Origin: Microbacterium sp. XT11
GTDB lineage: Bacteria > Actinomycetota > Actinomycetes > Actinomycetales > Microbacteriaceae
Length of the DNA: 64,000 nt
Assembly (NCBI RefSeq): GCF_001513675.1
Contig: NZ_CP013859.1
Span: forward strand, 3,287,081-3,351,080
Direction: 5' to 3'
A program made the position numbers and the translations under genes. The stretch's first letter is position 1; each line of letters starts with the position of its first letter. The notes beneath the pieces are model-generated. The model made no database searches and had not been told where the DNA came from. It saw nothing but the letters and a program-made list of their open reading frames with translations. Positions 1-10,401 of the stretch are shown here, piece after piece.

Positions 1-8
1 TGGATTGG

Positions 9-24
9 GTTCAACCCTTTGAAC
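9..24. promoter_or_regulatory. operator-like palindrome near window start
   Basis: Perfect 6-bp inverted repeat GTTCAA-CCCT-TTGAAC. It lies downstream of the minus-strand IclR gene, so it probably serves a gene outside the window. The TTGAAC half resembles the CTGAAC seen at 2019-2024 in the divergent promoter of the same locus, so the neighbouring IclR protein is a candidate binder. That link is inference. Confidence 0.35.
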
Positions 25-92
25 AGAAGGCACGCGCGCGACATCACTGACCTCGGTCGCCGACGGTCATCGAACGCGGGCGGCGTCCCGCG

Positions 93-881
93 TCAGCGCC
101 GGGCCGCGGCGCTGAAGGGGTTGGTGAGCGCCGTCGCCGCGTCGCGCAGCGCCTCCCCCACGCGCTCGATGCGCTCATACTCGGCTTCGGCAGCGCGGAT
201 GGCGACACCGAGGGCGAGCGGCGGATCAGACGGCGCCCATCCGGGAAGAGCGACGGCGACGCCGACGACCCCGCGGAACGACTCCTCGGCATCGAGGGCC
301 CACCCCCGCTTGCGGGCAGCGGCGAGGGATTCCAGGAGTCCGGCAAGGGTCGTCGTGCTGCGCTCGGTCAGCGCCGGGAAGACGGCATCCTCCCCCAGCA
401 GGGCGACCACCTCGTCGTCGGTCATCGCAGCCAGGAGCGCGCGACCCGTCGCAGAGAGCGCCGCCGGAAGGCGCGACCCGAGCGGCGTACCGAGGCGCAG
501 AGTCCGCGACCCCTCGTGCCGGGCGAGGTAGAGCGCATCCGCGCCGTCGAGCATGGCGACCTGCACCAGCTCGGAGCTCAGCACCGGCGACGCCTCGCAG
601 ACGCTGTAGAACTCGCGGATCTGATTGAACTGCGCGGCGAACGCACCCCCGAGCTCCGCGGTGCGCAGGCCGAGGCGATATCCCTGGGCCGTGCGCTCGA
701 TCATCCCTCCCGCCTCGAGTGCGAGGCAGAGGTTCGCGGTCGACGACTTCGCCAGTCCGAGACCGCCGGCGAGCTCCGTCAGGGTTCGCGGTCCTCCTGC
801 GTCGGCGAGCAGGCCGAGCAGACGGATGCTGCGGGTCACGGCCGGAGCGGGATCGCGCCCGTCCCTGCTGTCGTCGTCCAT
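93..881 (-). CDS. IclR-family transcriptional regulator
   Basis: This 262-residue protein has the IclR layout. An N-terminal winged helix-turn-helix (about residues 12-75, starting TRSIRLLGLLADAGG and including the LAKSSTANLCLAL recognition region) precedes an effector-binding domain (about 85-250). The ATG at 881 follows a good GGAGGA site. IclR proteins bind small metabolites through the C-terminal domain and usually control adjacent catabolic genes. The gene sits 18 bp downstream of a D-2-hydroxyacid dehydrogenase on the same strand, so the two are probably cotranscribed, and a beta-hydroxyacid dehydrogenase diverges beyond it. The likely role is control of a small hydroxyacid pathway; the ligand is unknown. 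Confidence 0.93.
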   Translation of the reverse strand: MDDDSRDGRDPAPAVTRSIRLLGLLADAGGPRTLTELAGGLGLAKSSTANLCLALEAGGMIERTAQGYRLGLRTAELGGAFAAQFNQIREFYSVCEASPVLSSELVQVAMLDGADALYLARHEGSRTLRLGTPLGSRLPAALSATGRALLAAMTDDEVVALLGEDAVFPALTERSTTTLAGLLESLAAARKRGWALDAEESFRGVVGVAVALPGWAPSDPPLALGVAIRAAEAEYERIERVGEALRDAATALTNPFSAAARR

Positions 882-899
882 GCGCTCCTCCGCGGCTGA

Positions 900-1958
900 T
901 CAGTAGAACTCGACCGTATCGACCACGGAGCGCAGAGGCAGCCCATCGAGCAGGCGCGCCGCGTTCTCGGCGAACCGGCGGGCGATGCGCTCCTCCTCCT
1001 TCGAGCTGAGCGCGGCGGTGTGCGGGCTCACCAGCACGCGCGGATGCGTCCACAGCGCCGAGTCCTGCGGGAGCGGTTCGACCTCGAAGACATCGAGGGC
1101 CGCGAACGAGACCCGGCCGTCGTCGAGAGCCGCCAGCAAGGCGCTCTCATCGATCACGGTGCCGCGTCCGACGCTCGCCAGCACCGCACCGGGCTTGATC
1201 GCGTCGAACACCTCCGCGCCGACGAGGTGGTGGGTCTGGTCGGTGCCGGGGAGGGTCACCACGACCGCGTCCACCTCGCGCACGGCGTCGACGAGCTCGT
1301 CGAGCGGAACCAGGCGATCGACGCCCTCGACGGGCTCACCGGAGCGCGTCGTCCCCCACACACGTGCACCGAGCGCGTGGAAGCGGCGAGCGCACTCGGC
1401 GCCGATGCCGCCGAGCCCCACCACCAGCACCGTCATCTCGTCGATCTGCCGCATCTCCCAGCGCTCTGGCCAGGTGCGCGCGCGCTGGTCGTCGAGAAGC
1501 CGCGGCAGCCCCTTGGCCCCTGCCAGAATGCCGAACACCGCGAACTCGGCCAGCGGGCCACCGTGCACTCCGGCGCTCGTCGTGAACACGATCCGGTCGA
1601 GGTCGGCGCGATCCAGCCCCGCCGCCTTGACCTGACTGCCCCCGCCCGCGGCCGTCGTCATCACCCACCGCAGACGCGGGTTCGCCGCGACGGTGCGCGC
1701 GAGCGCCGCCGGGTCGACGTCGGGGATCCCGAACAGCGCGTCGGCCGAATCGACCATCGCGTCGAACGCGGCCTGCTGCTCCGGAGTCCGCACGTGGTCG
1801 GGGTCGCCCGACCAGTCGGCCGGCCCGCGCATGGGTCGCATCAGCGAGTGGTCGCGCACCATCTCGACGCGCGGCTCGAGCTCTTCGATCAGTCTGCAGA
1901 GGTCCTCGGCCAGCGGCACGGCCGCGACGGCGCGGAGACGATCCTGGGTGTCGGCCAT
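900..1958 (-). CDS. D-2-hydroxyacid dehydrogenase
   Basis: This 352-residue NAD(P)-dependent enzyme of the D-isomer 2-hydroxyacid dehydrogenase family interconverts 2-oxoacids and D-2-hydroxyacids. The Rossmann motif VVGLGGIG is followed by the expected catalytic trio: Arg in SVGRGTV, Glu in VFEVEPLP and His in SPHTA. The N-terminal about 60 residues are longer than in many relatives. It is transcribed away from the divergent 3-hydroxyisobutyrate-dehydrogenase-like gene and directly into the IclR gene. The substrate cannot be read from the sequence; glyoxylate/hydroxypyruvate-type or sugar-acid-derived substrates are plausible. Confidence 0.9.
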   Translation of the reverse strand: MADTQDRLRAVAAVPLAEDLCRLIEELEPRVEMVRDHSLMRPMRGPADWSGDPDHVRTPEQQAAFDAMVDSADALFGIPDVDPAALARTVAANPRLRWVMTTAAGGGSQVKAAGLDRADLDRIVFTTSAGVHGGPLAEFAVFGILAGAKGLPRLLDDQRARTWPERWEMRQIDEMTVLVVGLGGIGAECARRFHALGARVWGTTRSGEPVEGVDRLVPLDELVDAVREVDAVVVTLPGTDQTHHLVGAEVFDAIKPGAVLASVGRGTVIDESALLAALDDGRVSFAALDVFEVEPLPQDSALWTHPRVLVSPHTAALSSKEEERIARRFAENAARLLDGLPLRSVVDTVEFY

Positions 1959-2012
1959 GGCGTGTTGCCTCCTCGGGAGTACTCTCGTTCCGGCGAGTCT
2001 AGCGCAGATACA

Positions 2013-2049
2013 ACCAACTGAACACTATCCATCCTGCTGAATTGTTGGT
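2013..2049. promoter_or_regulatory. divergent promoter region with ACCAAC/GTTGGT inverted repeat
   Basis: The 102-bp gap between the two dehydrogenase genes holds inverted arms ACCAAC (2013-2018) and GTTGGT (2044-2049) around an A/T-richer centre. CTGAAC adjoins the left arm. Its position between divergent starts suits an operator for the nearby IclR regulator. No -35/-10 pair is clear. Confidence 0.35.
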
Positions 2050-2060
2050 ACGGTGGCGCC

Positions 2061-2951
2061 ATGACCTCCGCCACCCTCACCGTCGGGATCGTCGGCCTCG
2101 GCGCCATGGGCCGTCCGATGGCAGAGCGCCTGCTCGCCGCACGCGGCGAACTCGTCGTGCACTCCCGGCGGCCGCAGCCCGAGCTCGCCTCCGCGGGCGC
2201 CACCGTCGCCGCGAGCGCGCGCGAGCTCGGTGCGCGGGCCGACGTCGTATTGTCGATGCTGCCCGATCTCCCCGAGCTCGAAGCGCTCCTCGACGGTGAG
2301 GACGGACTGCTCGCGGACGCCGGCGACCTGCTCCTGCTCATCGGCTCCACCTCCTCGGCTCCCGCGGTCCGCGAGCTCGCTGACCGTCTCGCCGCACGCA
2401 CGGACGGCCGCGTGCGCGTGGTCGACTGTCCGGTCTCCGGCGGAGTCGACGGAGCCGCCGCCGGGTCGCTCTCGATCATGCTCGGCGGCGCCGAGGCCGA
2501 CGCGGCGATCGCCGCAGACGTGCTCTCGCCGTGCGGCACGCCCGTGCTGCTCGGCCCGCTCGGGGCGGGCGAGGTCGCGAAGGCGTGCAACCAGCTCGTC
2601 GTCTCCGCCACGATCCTCGCCCTCGGCGAGGCGACCGTGCTCGCCGAGCGCTCCGGCCTCGACCTCGACGCCCTGTGGACCCTGCTCGGCGGAGGCTACG
2701 CCGGCTCGCGACTGCTGGAGAGCCGCAAGGACAAGCTGGTCACGGGCGACGACTCGCCCTCCGGCATGGCGCAGTACATGGTGAAGGACCTGCGGTTCGC
2801 GTCGGACATCGCCGCCGCCACCGGCACCTCCCCCGCCCTGCTACCCGCGCTGCGCGGCGCCTTCGACGAGATCGTCGCGAGCGGTCTGGGCGACCGCGAT
2901 ATCTCCGTAACGCGCCGCTTCATCGCATCCCGCGACACACGCGCGTCGTGA
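2061..2951 (+). CDS. NAD(P)-dependent beta-hydroxyacid dehydrogenase (3-hydroxyisobutyrate dehydrogenase family)
   Basis: This 296-residue member of the 3-hydroxyisobutyrate dehydrogenase/tartronate-semialdehyde reductase family begins with the nucleotide-binding motif GIVGLGAMGRPMAERL. It has the substrate-loop sequence DCPVSGGVDGAAAGSL near residue 118 and the catalytic lysine context GEVAKACNQLV near 172-182. Length and domain order are normal, with a Rossmann domain to about 160 and then an all-helical domain. It diverges from the D-2-hydroxyacid dehydrogenase/IclR pair and may belong to the same regulon. Related enzymes reduce tartronate semialdehyde or oxidise 3-hydroxyisobutyrate; the substrate here is not determined. 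Confidence 0.9.
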   Translation: MTSATLTVGIVGLGAMGRPMAERLLAARGELVVHSRRPQPELASAGATVAASARELGARADVVLSMLPDLPELEALLDGEDGLLADAGDLLLLIGSTSSAPAVRELADRLAARTDGRVRVVDCPVSGGVDGAAAGSLSIMLGGAEADAAIAADVLSPCGTPVLLGPLGAGEVAKACNQLVVSATILALGEATVLAERSGLDLDALWTLLGGGYAGSRLLESRKDKLVTGDDSPSGMAQYMVKDLRFASDIAAATGTSPALLPALRGAFDEIVASGLGDRDISVTRRFIASRDTRAS

Positions 2952-3008
2952 CGGCATCCGCCGCGATACCCTGAGACCATCCCCTACTTCACGACCGAGG
3001 AGCCTTCT

Positions 3009-4463
3009 GTGCCCGGAGCATCAGCGAACATCGGAGTCGTCGGACTCGCCGTCATGGGTTCGAACCTCGCCCGCAACCTCGCGAGTCGCGAGGGCAACAC
3101 GGTGGCGATCTTCAACCGCAGCTACGAGAAGACGCAGACCCTCCTCGACGAGCACCCGGAGGCCGGCTTCATCCCGGCGAAGACGTACCAGGAGTTCGCC
3201 GACTCGCTGCAGAAGCCGCGCACCGCGATCATCATGGTCAAGGCCGGCGCCGGAACGGATGCCGTCATCGATTCGCTCCTCGAGGTGTTCGAGCCGGGCG
3301 ACATCATCGTGGACGGCGGCAACGCCTACTTCCCCGACACGATCCGCCGGGAGAAGAAGGTCCGCGAGACCGGAGTGAACTTCGTCGGCGCCGGCATCTC
3401 CGGCGGCGAGGAGGGCGCACTCACCGGTCCGTCGATCATGCCGGGCGGCTCCGACGAGTCGTGGGTGACCCTCGGGCCGATCCTGAAGTCCATCGCGGCC
3501 GTCGCCGAGGGCGAGCCCTGCGTCACGCACGTCGGCCACGACGGCGCGGGCCACTTCGTGAAGATGGTGCACAACGGCATCGAGTACGCCGACATGCAGC
3601 TCATCGCCGAGGCCTACGACCTCATCCGCCGCGGCACCGGCAAGTCGCCCGCGGAGATCGCCGAGATCTTCGCCGAGTGGAACAAGGGCGAGCTCGAGAG
3701 CTACCTCATCGAGATCACCGCGGAGGTGCTCCGCCAGGTCGATGCCGAGACCGGCAAGCCGCTCGTCGATGTGATCCTCGATCAGGCCGGCGCCAAGGGC
3801 ACGGGTGCCTGGACCGTGCAGACGGCTCTGTCGCTGGGCGTCCCCGTCTCGGGAATCGCGGAGGCGACCTTCGCGCGCTCGCTCTCCTCCCACCCGGAGC
3901 AGCGTGCGGTGGCGGCCGCGCTCCCGGGCCCCGACGGCGACTTCACCGTGGCGGCCGACGAGGTCGACGCCTTCATCGAAGACGTGCGCCTCGCCCTGTA
4001 CGCCTCGAAGATCGTGGCGTACTCGCAGGGCTTCGACGAGATCCGCGCCGGCGCCGCCGAGTACGGCTGGAACATCGACCTCGGCGCGATCTCGAAGATC
4101 TGGCGCGGCGGGTGCATCATCCGCGCGCAGTTCCTCAACCGCATCGCCGACGCCTACGCCGCCGAGCCCGAGCTGCCGGTCCTGATGACGGCGCCGTACT
4201 TCGCCGAGGCCATCACGCGCGCCCAGGCATCGTGGCGCCGTGTGGTGGTCGCAGCCGCGCAGGCCGGCATCCCCGCGCCGGCGTTCTCGTCGTCGCTGTC
4301 GTACTACGACGGCATCCGCGCCGACCGCCTCCCCGCCGCGCTCGTCCAGGGCCAGAGGGACTTCTTCGGCGCGCACACCTACAAGCGCATCGACAAGGAC
4401 GGCACCTTCCACACCCTGTGGTCGGGCGACCGCACCGAGATCGAGGCCGAAGACACCCACTGA
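3009..4463 (+). CDS. gnd: 6-phosphogluconate dehydrogenase, decarboxylating
   Basis: This 484-residue enzyme oxidatively decarboxylates 6-phosphogluconate to ribulose 5-phosphate with NADP in the pentose phosphate pathway. Diagnostic features are the N-terminal GVVGLAVMGSNLARNLAS nucleotide motif, KMVHNGIEY with the catalytic lysine, and the family signature LDQAGAKGTGAWT. Length matches the long dimeric form (about 470-485 residues). The GTG at 3009 follows GAGGAG at 2998-3003, a good ribosome-binding site. It lies 58 bp downstream of the preceding dehydrogenase, whose N-terminal domain is distantly related. It converges on the ABC ATPase gene across a strong hairpin. Confidence 0.97.
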   Translation: MPGASANIGVVGLAVMGSNLARNLASREGNTVAIFNRSYEKTQTLLDEHPEAGFIPAKTYQEFADSLQKPRTAIIMVKAGAGTDAVIDSLLEVFEPGDIIVDGGNAYFPDTIRREKKVRETGVNFVGAGISGGEEGALTGPSIMPGGSDESWVTLGPILKSIAAVAEGEPCVTHVGHDGAGHFVKMVHNGIEYADMQLIAEAYDLIRRGTGKSPAEIAEIFAEWNKGELESYLIEITAEVLRQVDAETGKPLVDVILDQAGAKGTGAWTVQTALSLGVPVSGIAEATFARSLSSHPEQRAVAAALPGPDGDFTVAADEVDAFIEDVRLALYASKIVAYSQGFDEIRAGAAEYGWNIDLGAISKIWRGGCIIRAQFLNRIADAYAAEPELPVLMTAPYFAEAITRAQASWRRVVVAAAQAGIPAPAFSSSLSYYDGIRADRLPAALVQGQRDFFGAHTYKRIDKDGTFHTLWSGDRTEIEAEDTH

Positions 4464-4481
4464 GACACCGGCGAGTCGGAC

Positions 4482-4511
4482 GGGAGCGCGGGGCCGCCGC
4501 CCCGCGCTCCC
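4482..4511. terminator. bidirectional hairpin between convergent genes
   Basis: A perfect 13-bp stem (4482-4494 with 4499-4511, loop CGCC) fills the gap between gnd and the convergent ABC ATPase gene. There is no T-run on either side, so it is a GC-rich actinobacterial-type stop signal for both strands. Confidence 0.7.
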
Positions 4512-4515
4512 TCCG

Positions 4516-5241
4516 CTACCGGGTGACGTCCTGCACGACGCCGCCTGCCAGGCGGAGCCGTCGCGTCGCACGACGTGCGACCGCCGAGTCGTGCGTCACG
4601 ACGATCATCGTGATGCCCTCGGCGCACAGCGCCTGCAGCAGATCGAGGATCTCGTCGCGCATGCTCTCGTCGAGGTTCCCCGTCGGCTCGTCGGCGAGCA
4701 GAACCCGCGGCCTCTTCACGATCGCACGCGCGATCGCCGCTCTCTGCTGCTGGCCTCCGGAGAGTTCCGCAGGGAGATGACCGCTCCGATCGGCGAGTCC
4801 GACGTGCGCGAGCGCCTCGGCCACCCTCGCTGCACGCTCAGACTTCCCGAGACGGAGCGGCTCGAGCGCCATGTCCACGTTCTCGGCCGCGGTGAGGGTC
4901 GGGACGAGGTTGAACCCCTGAAAGACGAACCCGATCTCGTCCGCCCGCAACCTCCCCAGCTCGCGCGAGGACGCCGACGCGAGCTCGACGCCGTCGAGCC
5001 TCAGCGAGCCCGACGTCGGTGTGTCCAGCGCGCCGAGCAGCTGCAGCAGCGTGGACTTCCCGCCTCCGGTCGGTCCCTGGATCGTGACGAACTCCCCCGG
5101 AAGGATCCGCAGGTCCACTCCGGTCAGGGCCTTCACCACGCGACCCTTCTGCGCATAGGTCCGTGTCACGGCGTCCAGGGTGTACAGCGGCCCCCGGACC
5201 TCGGGGTTCTCGCTCTCGGTTGCAACGTCTGCGATCGTCAT
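4516..5241 (-). CDS. ABC transporter ATP-binding protein (LolD/MacB type)
   Basis: This 241-residue ATPase has Walker A GPTGGGKST, signature LSGGQQQR and Walker B VLLADEPTGNLD, the last typical of the LolD/MacB/FtsE group that powers MacB-like permeases. The start at 5241 follows GAGGAGAACG. It lies 43 bp downstream of the cognate permease on the same strand, so the pair forms an exporter or mechanotransmission unit. Related pairs act in peptide, antibiotic or lipoprotein handling rather than import. Divergent response regulator and histidine kinase genes probably control it. Confidence 0.93.
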   Translation of the reverse strand: MTIADVATESENPEVRGPLYTLDAVTRTYAQKGRVVKALTGVDLRILPGEFVTIQGPTGGGKSTLLQLLGALDTPTSGSLRLDGVELASASSRELGRLRADEIGFVFQGFNLVPTLTAAENVDMALEPLRLGKSERAARVAEALAHVGLADRSGHLPAELSGGQQQRAAIARAIVKRPRVLLADEPTGNLDESMRDEILDLLQALCAEGITMIVVTHDSAVARRATRRLRLAGGVVQDVTR

Positions 5242-5284
5242 GTCGTTCTCCTCCTCGTGATCATGTTCTGTGCCGTCGTACCGG

Positions 5285-6763
5285 TCATGCCACCGAGCGC
5301 AGCGCCTCGGCGGGGCTGAGCCTGGCGGCGCGCCATCCGCCGAAGGCCGCGGCGACGAGCCCGCCGAGAACGGCCACTCCCACCGCGGCGATCAGGACCC
5401 AGGGCGTGAGCGGTGCGCTCAGGACGATGTCGGCCGCCTCGGCGGCCTGGAACATCGCTCCGCCGCGGCCGCCACCGGTCGGGCCGCCTGCCATGCCTGC
5501 GGGACCGCCCTGCGCACCGCCCGCGGCGGAGGCCGCGATCGTCGGCCGGATGAGGGTGATCGCCACGATGCCGCCGATTCCGAGCACGAGGCCCGCCGCG
5601 CCGCCGATGAGCCCCTGCACCATCGACTCGCCGGCCACCTGGCGCACGACCCGCGCGTTCGACCAGCCGATGGCCTTGAGCGTGCCGAACTCCCTGGTGC
5701 GCCGGGAGACGCCGGACATCGTCAACAGCACCGAGAGCAGCAGCGCCACGGCCAGCACGACCACAGACAGCCACGTGCCGAGATTCGTGATGAGCGACGT
5801 CGCGCTGGCCAGAGACCCCGACACCGTCGACGCCAGCTCCGACTGCGAGGCCACGGTCGCATCGGGCAGAGCGTCCTCGATCGCCGCCTGCACGGCGTCG
5901 ATCGACGCGGCCGACTCCGCCTGCACGTACACCGTCGAGATCACATCTCCCACCCCTGCCAGCGTCTGCGCGGTCTCCAGCGGCAGGTACACGTTCGCCG
6001 CCGTGTCCGCCGAGTCCGCCGTGGAGGCGAGGATGCCTACGACCTCGACGCTCGATCCTGCGACGTCGATCGCGTCGCCGACGCCGATCCCCTCCGTGGA
6101 GGCGTAGGTCGCGTCGACGAGGGCCACGAGCTCTCCCGCGTCATCGGCGTCGAAGGCGCGCCCGTCGGAGATCTCGGTGGAGGCGAGCGGGCCGACCGAG
6201 GTCGAGGCGGGGTCGATGCCGAGCACGCTGAACGAGTCGACGTCGAACGAGCCGCCACCGGCGCCGTCTGCTCCGCCCTGCGGTGGCTGCTGCCCCTCGC
6301 CCGGCCCGTCGGACTGCACGTCCTGCTGCTGCGCGAATCCCCCACGCGGGAGCTCACCGGAGAAGGTCGAGTTCGTGAGGCTGAGAGCCCCGGATGCCGC
6401 GGCGACCCCGGTCGTGTCGGCGACGGTGTCGACGGTGTCGGCGGCGAGCGTTCCGCGCATGAAGTCGGTCCGGAGCATGGACCGGCTGAGCGTCGTGGTG
6501 TCGCCGTCCGTTGTCGCGTCGTCGTTGTCGAAATCGAACCGCTGCGCACCGCCCTCCCCCGGCTCCGCGGCAGCGCCGGTGACGGTGAGGTCGGTGCCGA
6601 CTCCGTACACCGACTCGAGGGCCTGCGCCTGCGCATCCCGCACACCGGCGGCGAGCGCGTTGACGATGATCACGAGTGCGATCGCGACCGCCAGCCCGGT
6701 CGCGACGATCGCGGTCTGCTTCTTGCGGCCCGCGAGTTCGCGCCGCAGATATCTTCCGTACAT
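5285..6763 (-). CDS. MacB/FtsX-type ABC transporter permease
   Basis: The real start is the ATG at 6763 (MYGRYLRREL), giving 492 residues; the reading frame stays open upstream but that part is not coding-like. One membrane helix near residues 18-40 is followed by an extracytoplasmic MacB-like domain (about 45-300) with an acidic Asp/Gly-rich stretch. Three further helices in the C-terminal 200 residues surround the FtsX motif (TREFGTLKAIGWSNARVV). A Gly/Ala/Pro-rich insert (GGAQGGPAGMAGGPTGGGRGG) sits between helices 3 and 4, an uncommon feature. Cotranscribed with its ATPase and divergent from the two-component system. Confidence 0.9.
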   Translation of the reverse strand: MYGRYLRRELAGRKKQTAIVATGLAVAIALVIIVNALAAGVRDAQAQALESVYGVGTDLTVTGAAAEPGEGGAQRFDFDNDDATTDGDTTTLSRSMLRTDFMRGTLAADTVDTVADTTGVAAASGALSLTNSTFSGELPRGGFAQQQDVQSDGPGEGQQPPQGGADGAGGGSFDVDSFSVLGIDPASTSVGPLASTEISDGRAFDADDAGELVALVDATYASTEGIGVGDAIDVAGSSVEVVGILASTADSADTAANVYLPLETAQTLAGVGDVISTVYVQAESAASIDAVQAAIEDALPDATVASQSELASTVSGSLASATSLITNLGTWLSVVVLAVALLLSVLLTMSGVSRRTREFGTLKAIGWSNARVVRQVAGESMVQGLIGGAAGLVLGIGGIVAITLIRPTIAASAAGGAQGGPAGMAGGPTGGGRGGAMFQAAEAADIVLSAPLTPWVLIAAVGVAVLGGLVAAAFGGWRAARLSPAEALRSVA

Positions 6764-6882
6764 CTCTCTCCTTACGCCGCGGTCGTCGCGGGCACGACAG
6801 ACGCTAGGGAGCCGATCTATGGGTCGCCGAGGGAGCGCCGATGAGGCGCATATGAACCCGTCGCCGCTCTTCACAGACAACG

Positions 6883-6910
6883 CATAGCGCTCTCCATAGG
6901 AATCACATAG
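6883..6910. promoter_or_regulatory. three CATAG direct repeats, candidate response-regulator site
   Basis: CATAG occurs at 6883-6887, 6895-6899 and 6906-6910, spaced 12 and 11 bp, in the gap between the permease start (6763) and the response regulator start (6932). OmpR-family regulators bind direct repeats about one helical turn apart, so autoregulation and control of the ABC operon are likely. The function is inferred. Confidence 0.5.
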
Positions 6911-6931
6911 GAGATTCCGCAGAATGGGTGC

Positions 6932-7656
6932 ATGAGCACCGAGCATCCCGATCTGCGCCGTCCTGACGGCTCTCCCCTGCGCATCCTCGCCGTCGACGAC
7001 GAGCAGATGCTCACCGACCTTCTCGCCATGGCGTTGCGCATGGAGGGCTGGGAGGTGCGCACCGCGTCGTCCGGTCTCGAAGCACTCCAGGTCGCGCGCG
7101 AGTTCGAGCCGGACGCCCTCATCCTCGACATCATGATGCCCGACCTCGACGGCATGGCCGTGCTCAAGCGGCTCCGGGAGGCAGGCAACCTGGTGCCGGT
7201 GCTGTTCCTCACCGCGAAGGACGCCGTCAGCGAGCGGGTCGCCGGACTCACGGCCGGCGGTGACGACTACGTCACCAAGCCGTTCAGCCTGGAAGAGGTG
7301 ATCGCACGGCTGCGCGCCATCATCCGCCGCACCGGGCACGCCACGGCCGACGACGGCCAGTCCATCCTGCGCGTCGCCGACCTCAGCCTCAACGAGGACA
7401 GCCACGAGGTCATGCGCGACGGCACCGAGATCGAGCTCACCGCCACGGAGTTCGAGCTCCTCCGCTATCTCATGCGCAACGAGCGTCGCGTGCTGTCGAA
7501 GGCGCAGATCCTCGACCGGGTCTGGAGCTATGACTTCGGCGGCAAGTCCTCCGTCGTCGAGCTGTACATCTCGTACCTGCGCAAGAAGATCGACGCGGGG
7601 CGAACGCCGCTGCTGCACACCGTGCGCGGCGTCGGCTACATGATCAAGGCCCCGCA

Positions 7657-7660
<4 letters not shown>
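6932..7660 (+). CDS. OmpR-family response regulator
   Basis: This 242-residue two-domain regulator has a receiver domain (about 17-130) with the acidic pair DDE near 22-24, phosphoacceptor Asp66 (ILDIMMPD) and the conserved Lys in YVTKPF. A C-terminal winged helix (about 145-240) has ELTATEFELLRYLM and ends TVRGVGYMI. Its stop overlaps the GTG start of the kinase gene by 4 bp, showing translational coupling. CATAG direct repeats just upstream are its likely target, controlling both this operon and the divergent ABC exporter. Confidence 0.95.
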
Positions 7661-9285
<1,625 letters not shown>

Positions 9286-9351
9286 GCATCCGGGTCCGGC
9301 ATCCGGGGTCGGCATCCCGCCCCGGGGCATCCGGGCCGATCCGACTCGCAC

Positions 9352-9440
9352 GCGTGCACTTTGTCGGGAGGATTCCCGTCTGTCGGGAGGTTTCGGCCCG
9401 ACACGCCGTGAATCGGCCCCAGGCTCCCGACAGAGTGACC
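9352..9440 (+). repeat. left 89-bp inverted repeat (REP-like) flanking the DUF559 gene
   Basis: Aligns without gaps to the reverse complement of 10402-10490 at about 67 of 89 positions. Conserved blocks are TTTGTCGGGAGG (9360-9371), TGTCGGGAGG (9381-9390), CGACACGCC (9399-9407) and CTCCCGACA (9424-9432). The second and last blocks form an 11-bp stem (9379-9389 with 9424-9434) with CGACACGCC in the loop. It sits in the 227-bp gap between the kinase and the DUF559 gene. Confidence 0.88.
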
Positions 9441-9512
9441 ACGCGGTGGCGACTTGTCCACAGATCAGGCGGCTTCCCGCCGCCGCGGGACCGGCCGGGC
9501 GAGGATCGAAGC

Positions 9513-10349
9513 ATGCCCTCCGCCGCATTCCTCCTCGCCCATCATGGCGGGGGCGCGCGCGGCACCCTCCTCGCGCGCTACGGACAGACCAGACGGATGC
9601 TGCACGCCGAGGTCGAGGCGAAACGCATCGTGCGCGTGCGCCAGGGCGTCTTCGCACTTCCGACGACGGATCCGTTTGTCATCACTGCAGCCGCGCACGG
9701 CGGCGCCCTCACCTGCCTGCGCGCGCTGCGGCTGCACGGCCTGTGGGTGCTCGACGAGGAGCCGGAGGCGCATGTCTGGCTCGGCGGCCGAGGTCGCGAG
9801 CATCCGCATCCCGGATGCCGGTGCCGGACTCACTACCATGCGGGGACCGCGCCTCTCGGGCTCGCTCCGCTCGAACACGCTCTCGTGCACGCCTTCCACT
9901 GCGCGACCGCCGAGGTGTTCTTCGCCGCGCTGGAGTCGGCGTTCACGCAGCGGCTGCTTGGTCGCGCCGCGCGTGAGCGTATTCGCGCGCGCATCCCGGC
10001 ATCCGGGCGGTGGCTGGTCGATCTGGCCCGGGAGGACGCCGACAGCGGACTGGAGTCCCTGCTGCGGTTCCGCCTCCACCTGCTCGGCATCGATCTCGAC
10101 TGCCAGGTCGAGATCCCGACCGTGGGGCGGGTCGACTTCGTCATCGGCGGGCGTCTGATTCTCGAGGCGGACGGCAAGGAGAACCACGACAGCAGCGCCG
10201 CACGTCATCGGGATCGGGTGCGGGATGCCGCAGCATCCGCTCTGGGATACGAGACGCTTCGCTTCGACTATGCACAGATCGTGCATGATTGGCCCTCGGT
10301 CGAGGCCGCGATCCTCGCGGCGCTCGTGCGGCTCCGAGAGCACAGCTGA
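9513..10349 (+). CDS. AbiEi-like winged-helix / DUF559 nuclease-fold protein
   Basis: The chosen ATG at 9513 follows GAGGATCG and gives 278 residues; an upstream in-frame ATG lies inside the left repeat and would add unlikely sequence. Residues about 10-55 (RRMLHAEVEAKRIVRVRQGVF) resemble the AbiEi antitoxin winged helix. The C-terminal about 100 residues match DUF559, a PD-(D/E)XK/Vsr-like endonuclease fold: Glu in GLESLLRF, Asp in VGRVDFVIGG, then LILEADGKE. Stand-alone copies of this architecture are common in Actinobacteria and have no settled function. No partner gene adjoins it, and inverted hairpin repeats enclose it. It could be a solitary defence or toxin-type nuclease, or a repeat-processing enzyme. 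Confidence 0.85.
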   Translation: MPSAAFLLAHHGGGARGTLLARYGQTRRMLHAEVEAKRIVRVRQGVFALPTTDPFVITAAAHGGALTCLRALRLHGLWVLDEEPEAHVWLGGRGREHPHPGCRCRTHYHAGTAPLGLAPLEHALVHAFHCATAEVFFAALESAFTQRLLGRAARERIRARIPASGRWLVDLAREDADSGLESLLRFRLHLLGIDLDCQVEIPTVGRVDFVIGGRLILEADGKENHDSSAARHRDRVRDAAASALGYETLRFDYAQIVHDWPSVEAAILAALVRLREHS

Positions 10350-10401
10350 GTCGTCGGCGGCACTGACCGGTGTGCGCGAGCCGGCGATGCGCCGCATACC
10401 C

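Noticed and set aside
5285..7618. 777-codon version of the ABC permease
   Set aside because: The first 285 codons run antisense through the response regulator gene; the real start with normal membrane topology is at 6763.
9354..9512. Upstream start for the DUF559 protein
   Set aside because: It would translate the left inverted repeat; the ATG at 9513 has a better ribosome-binding site and a normal N-terminus.
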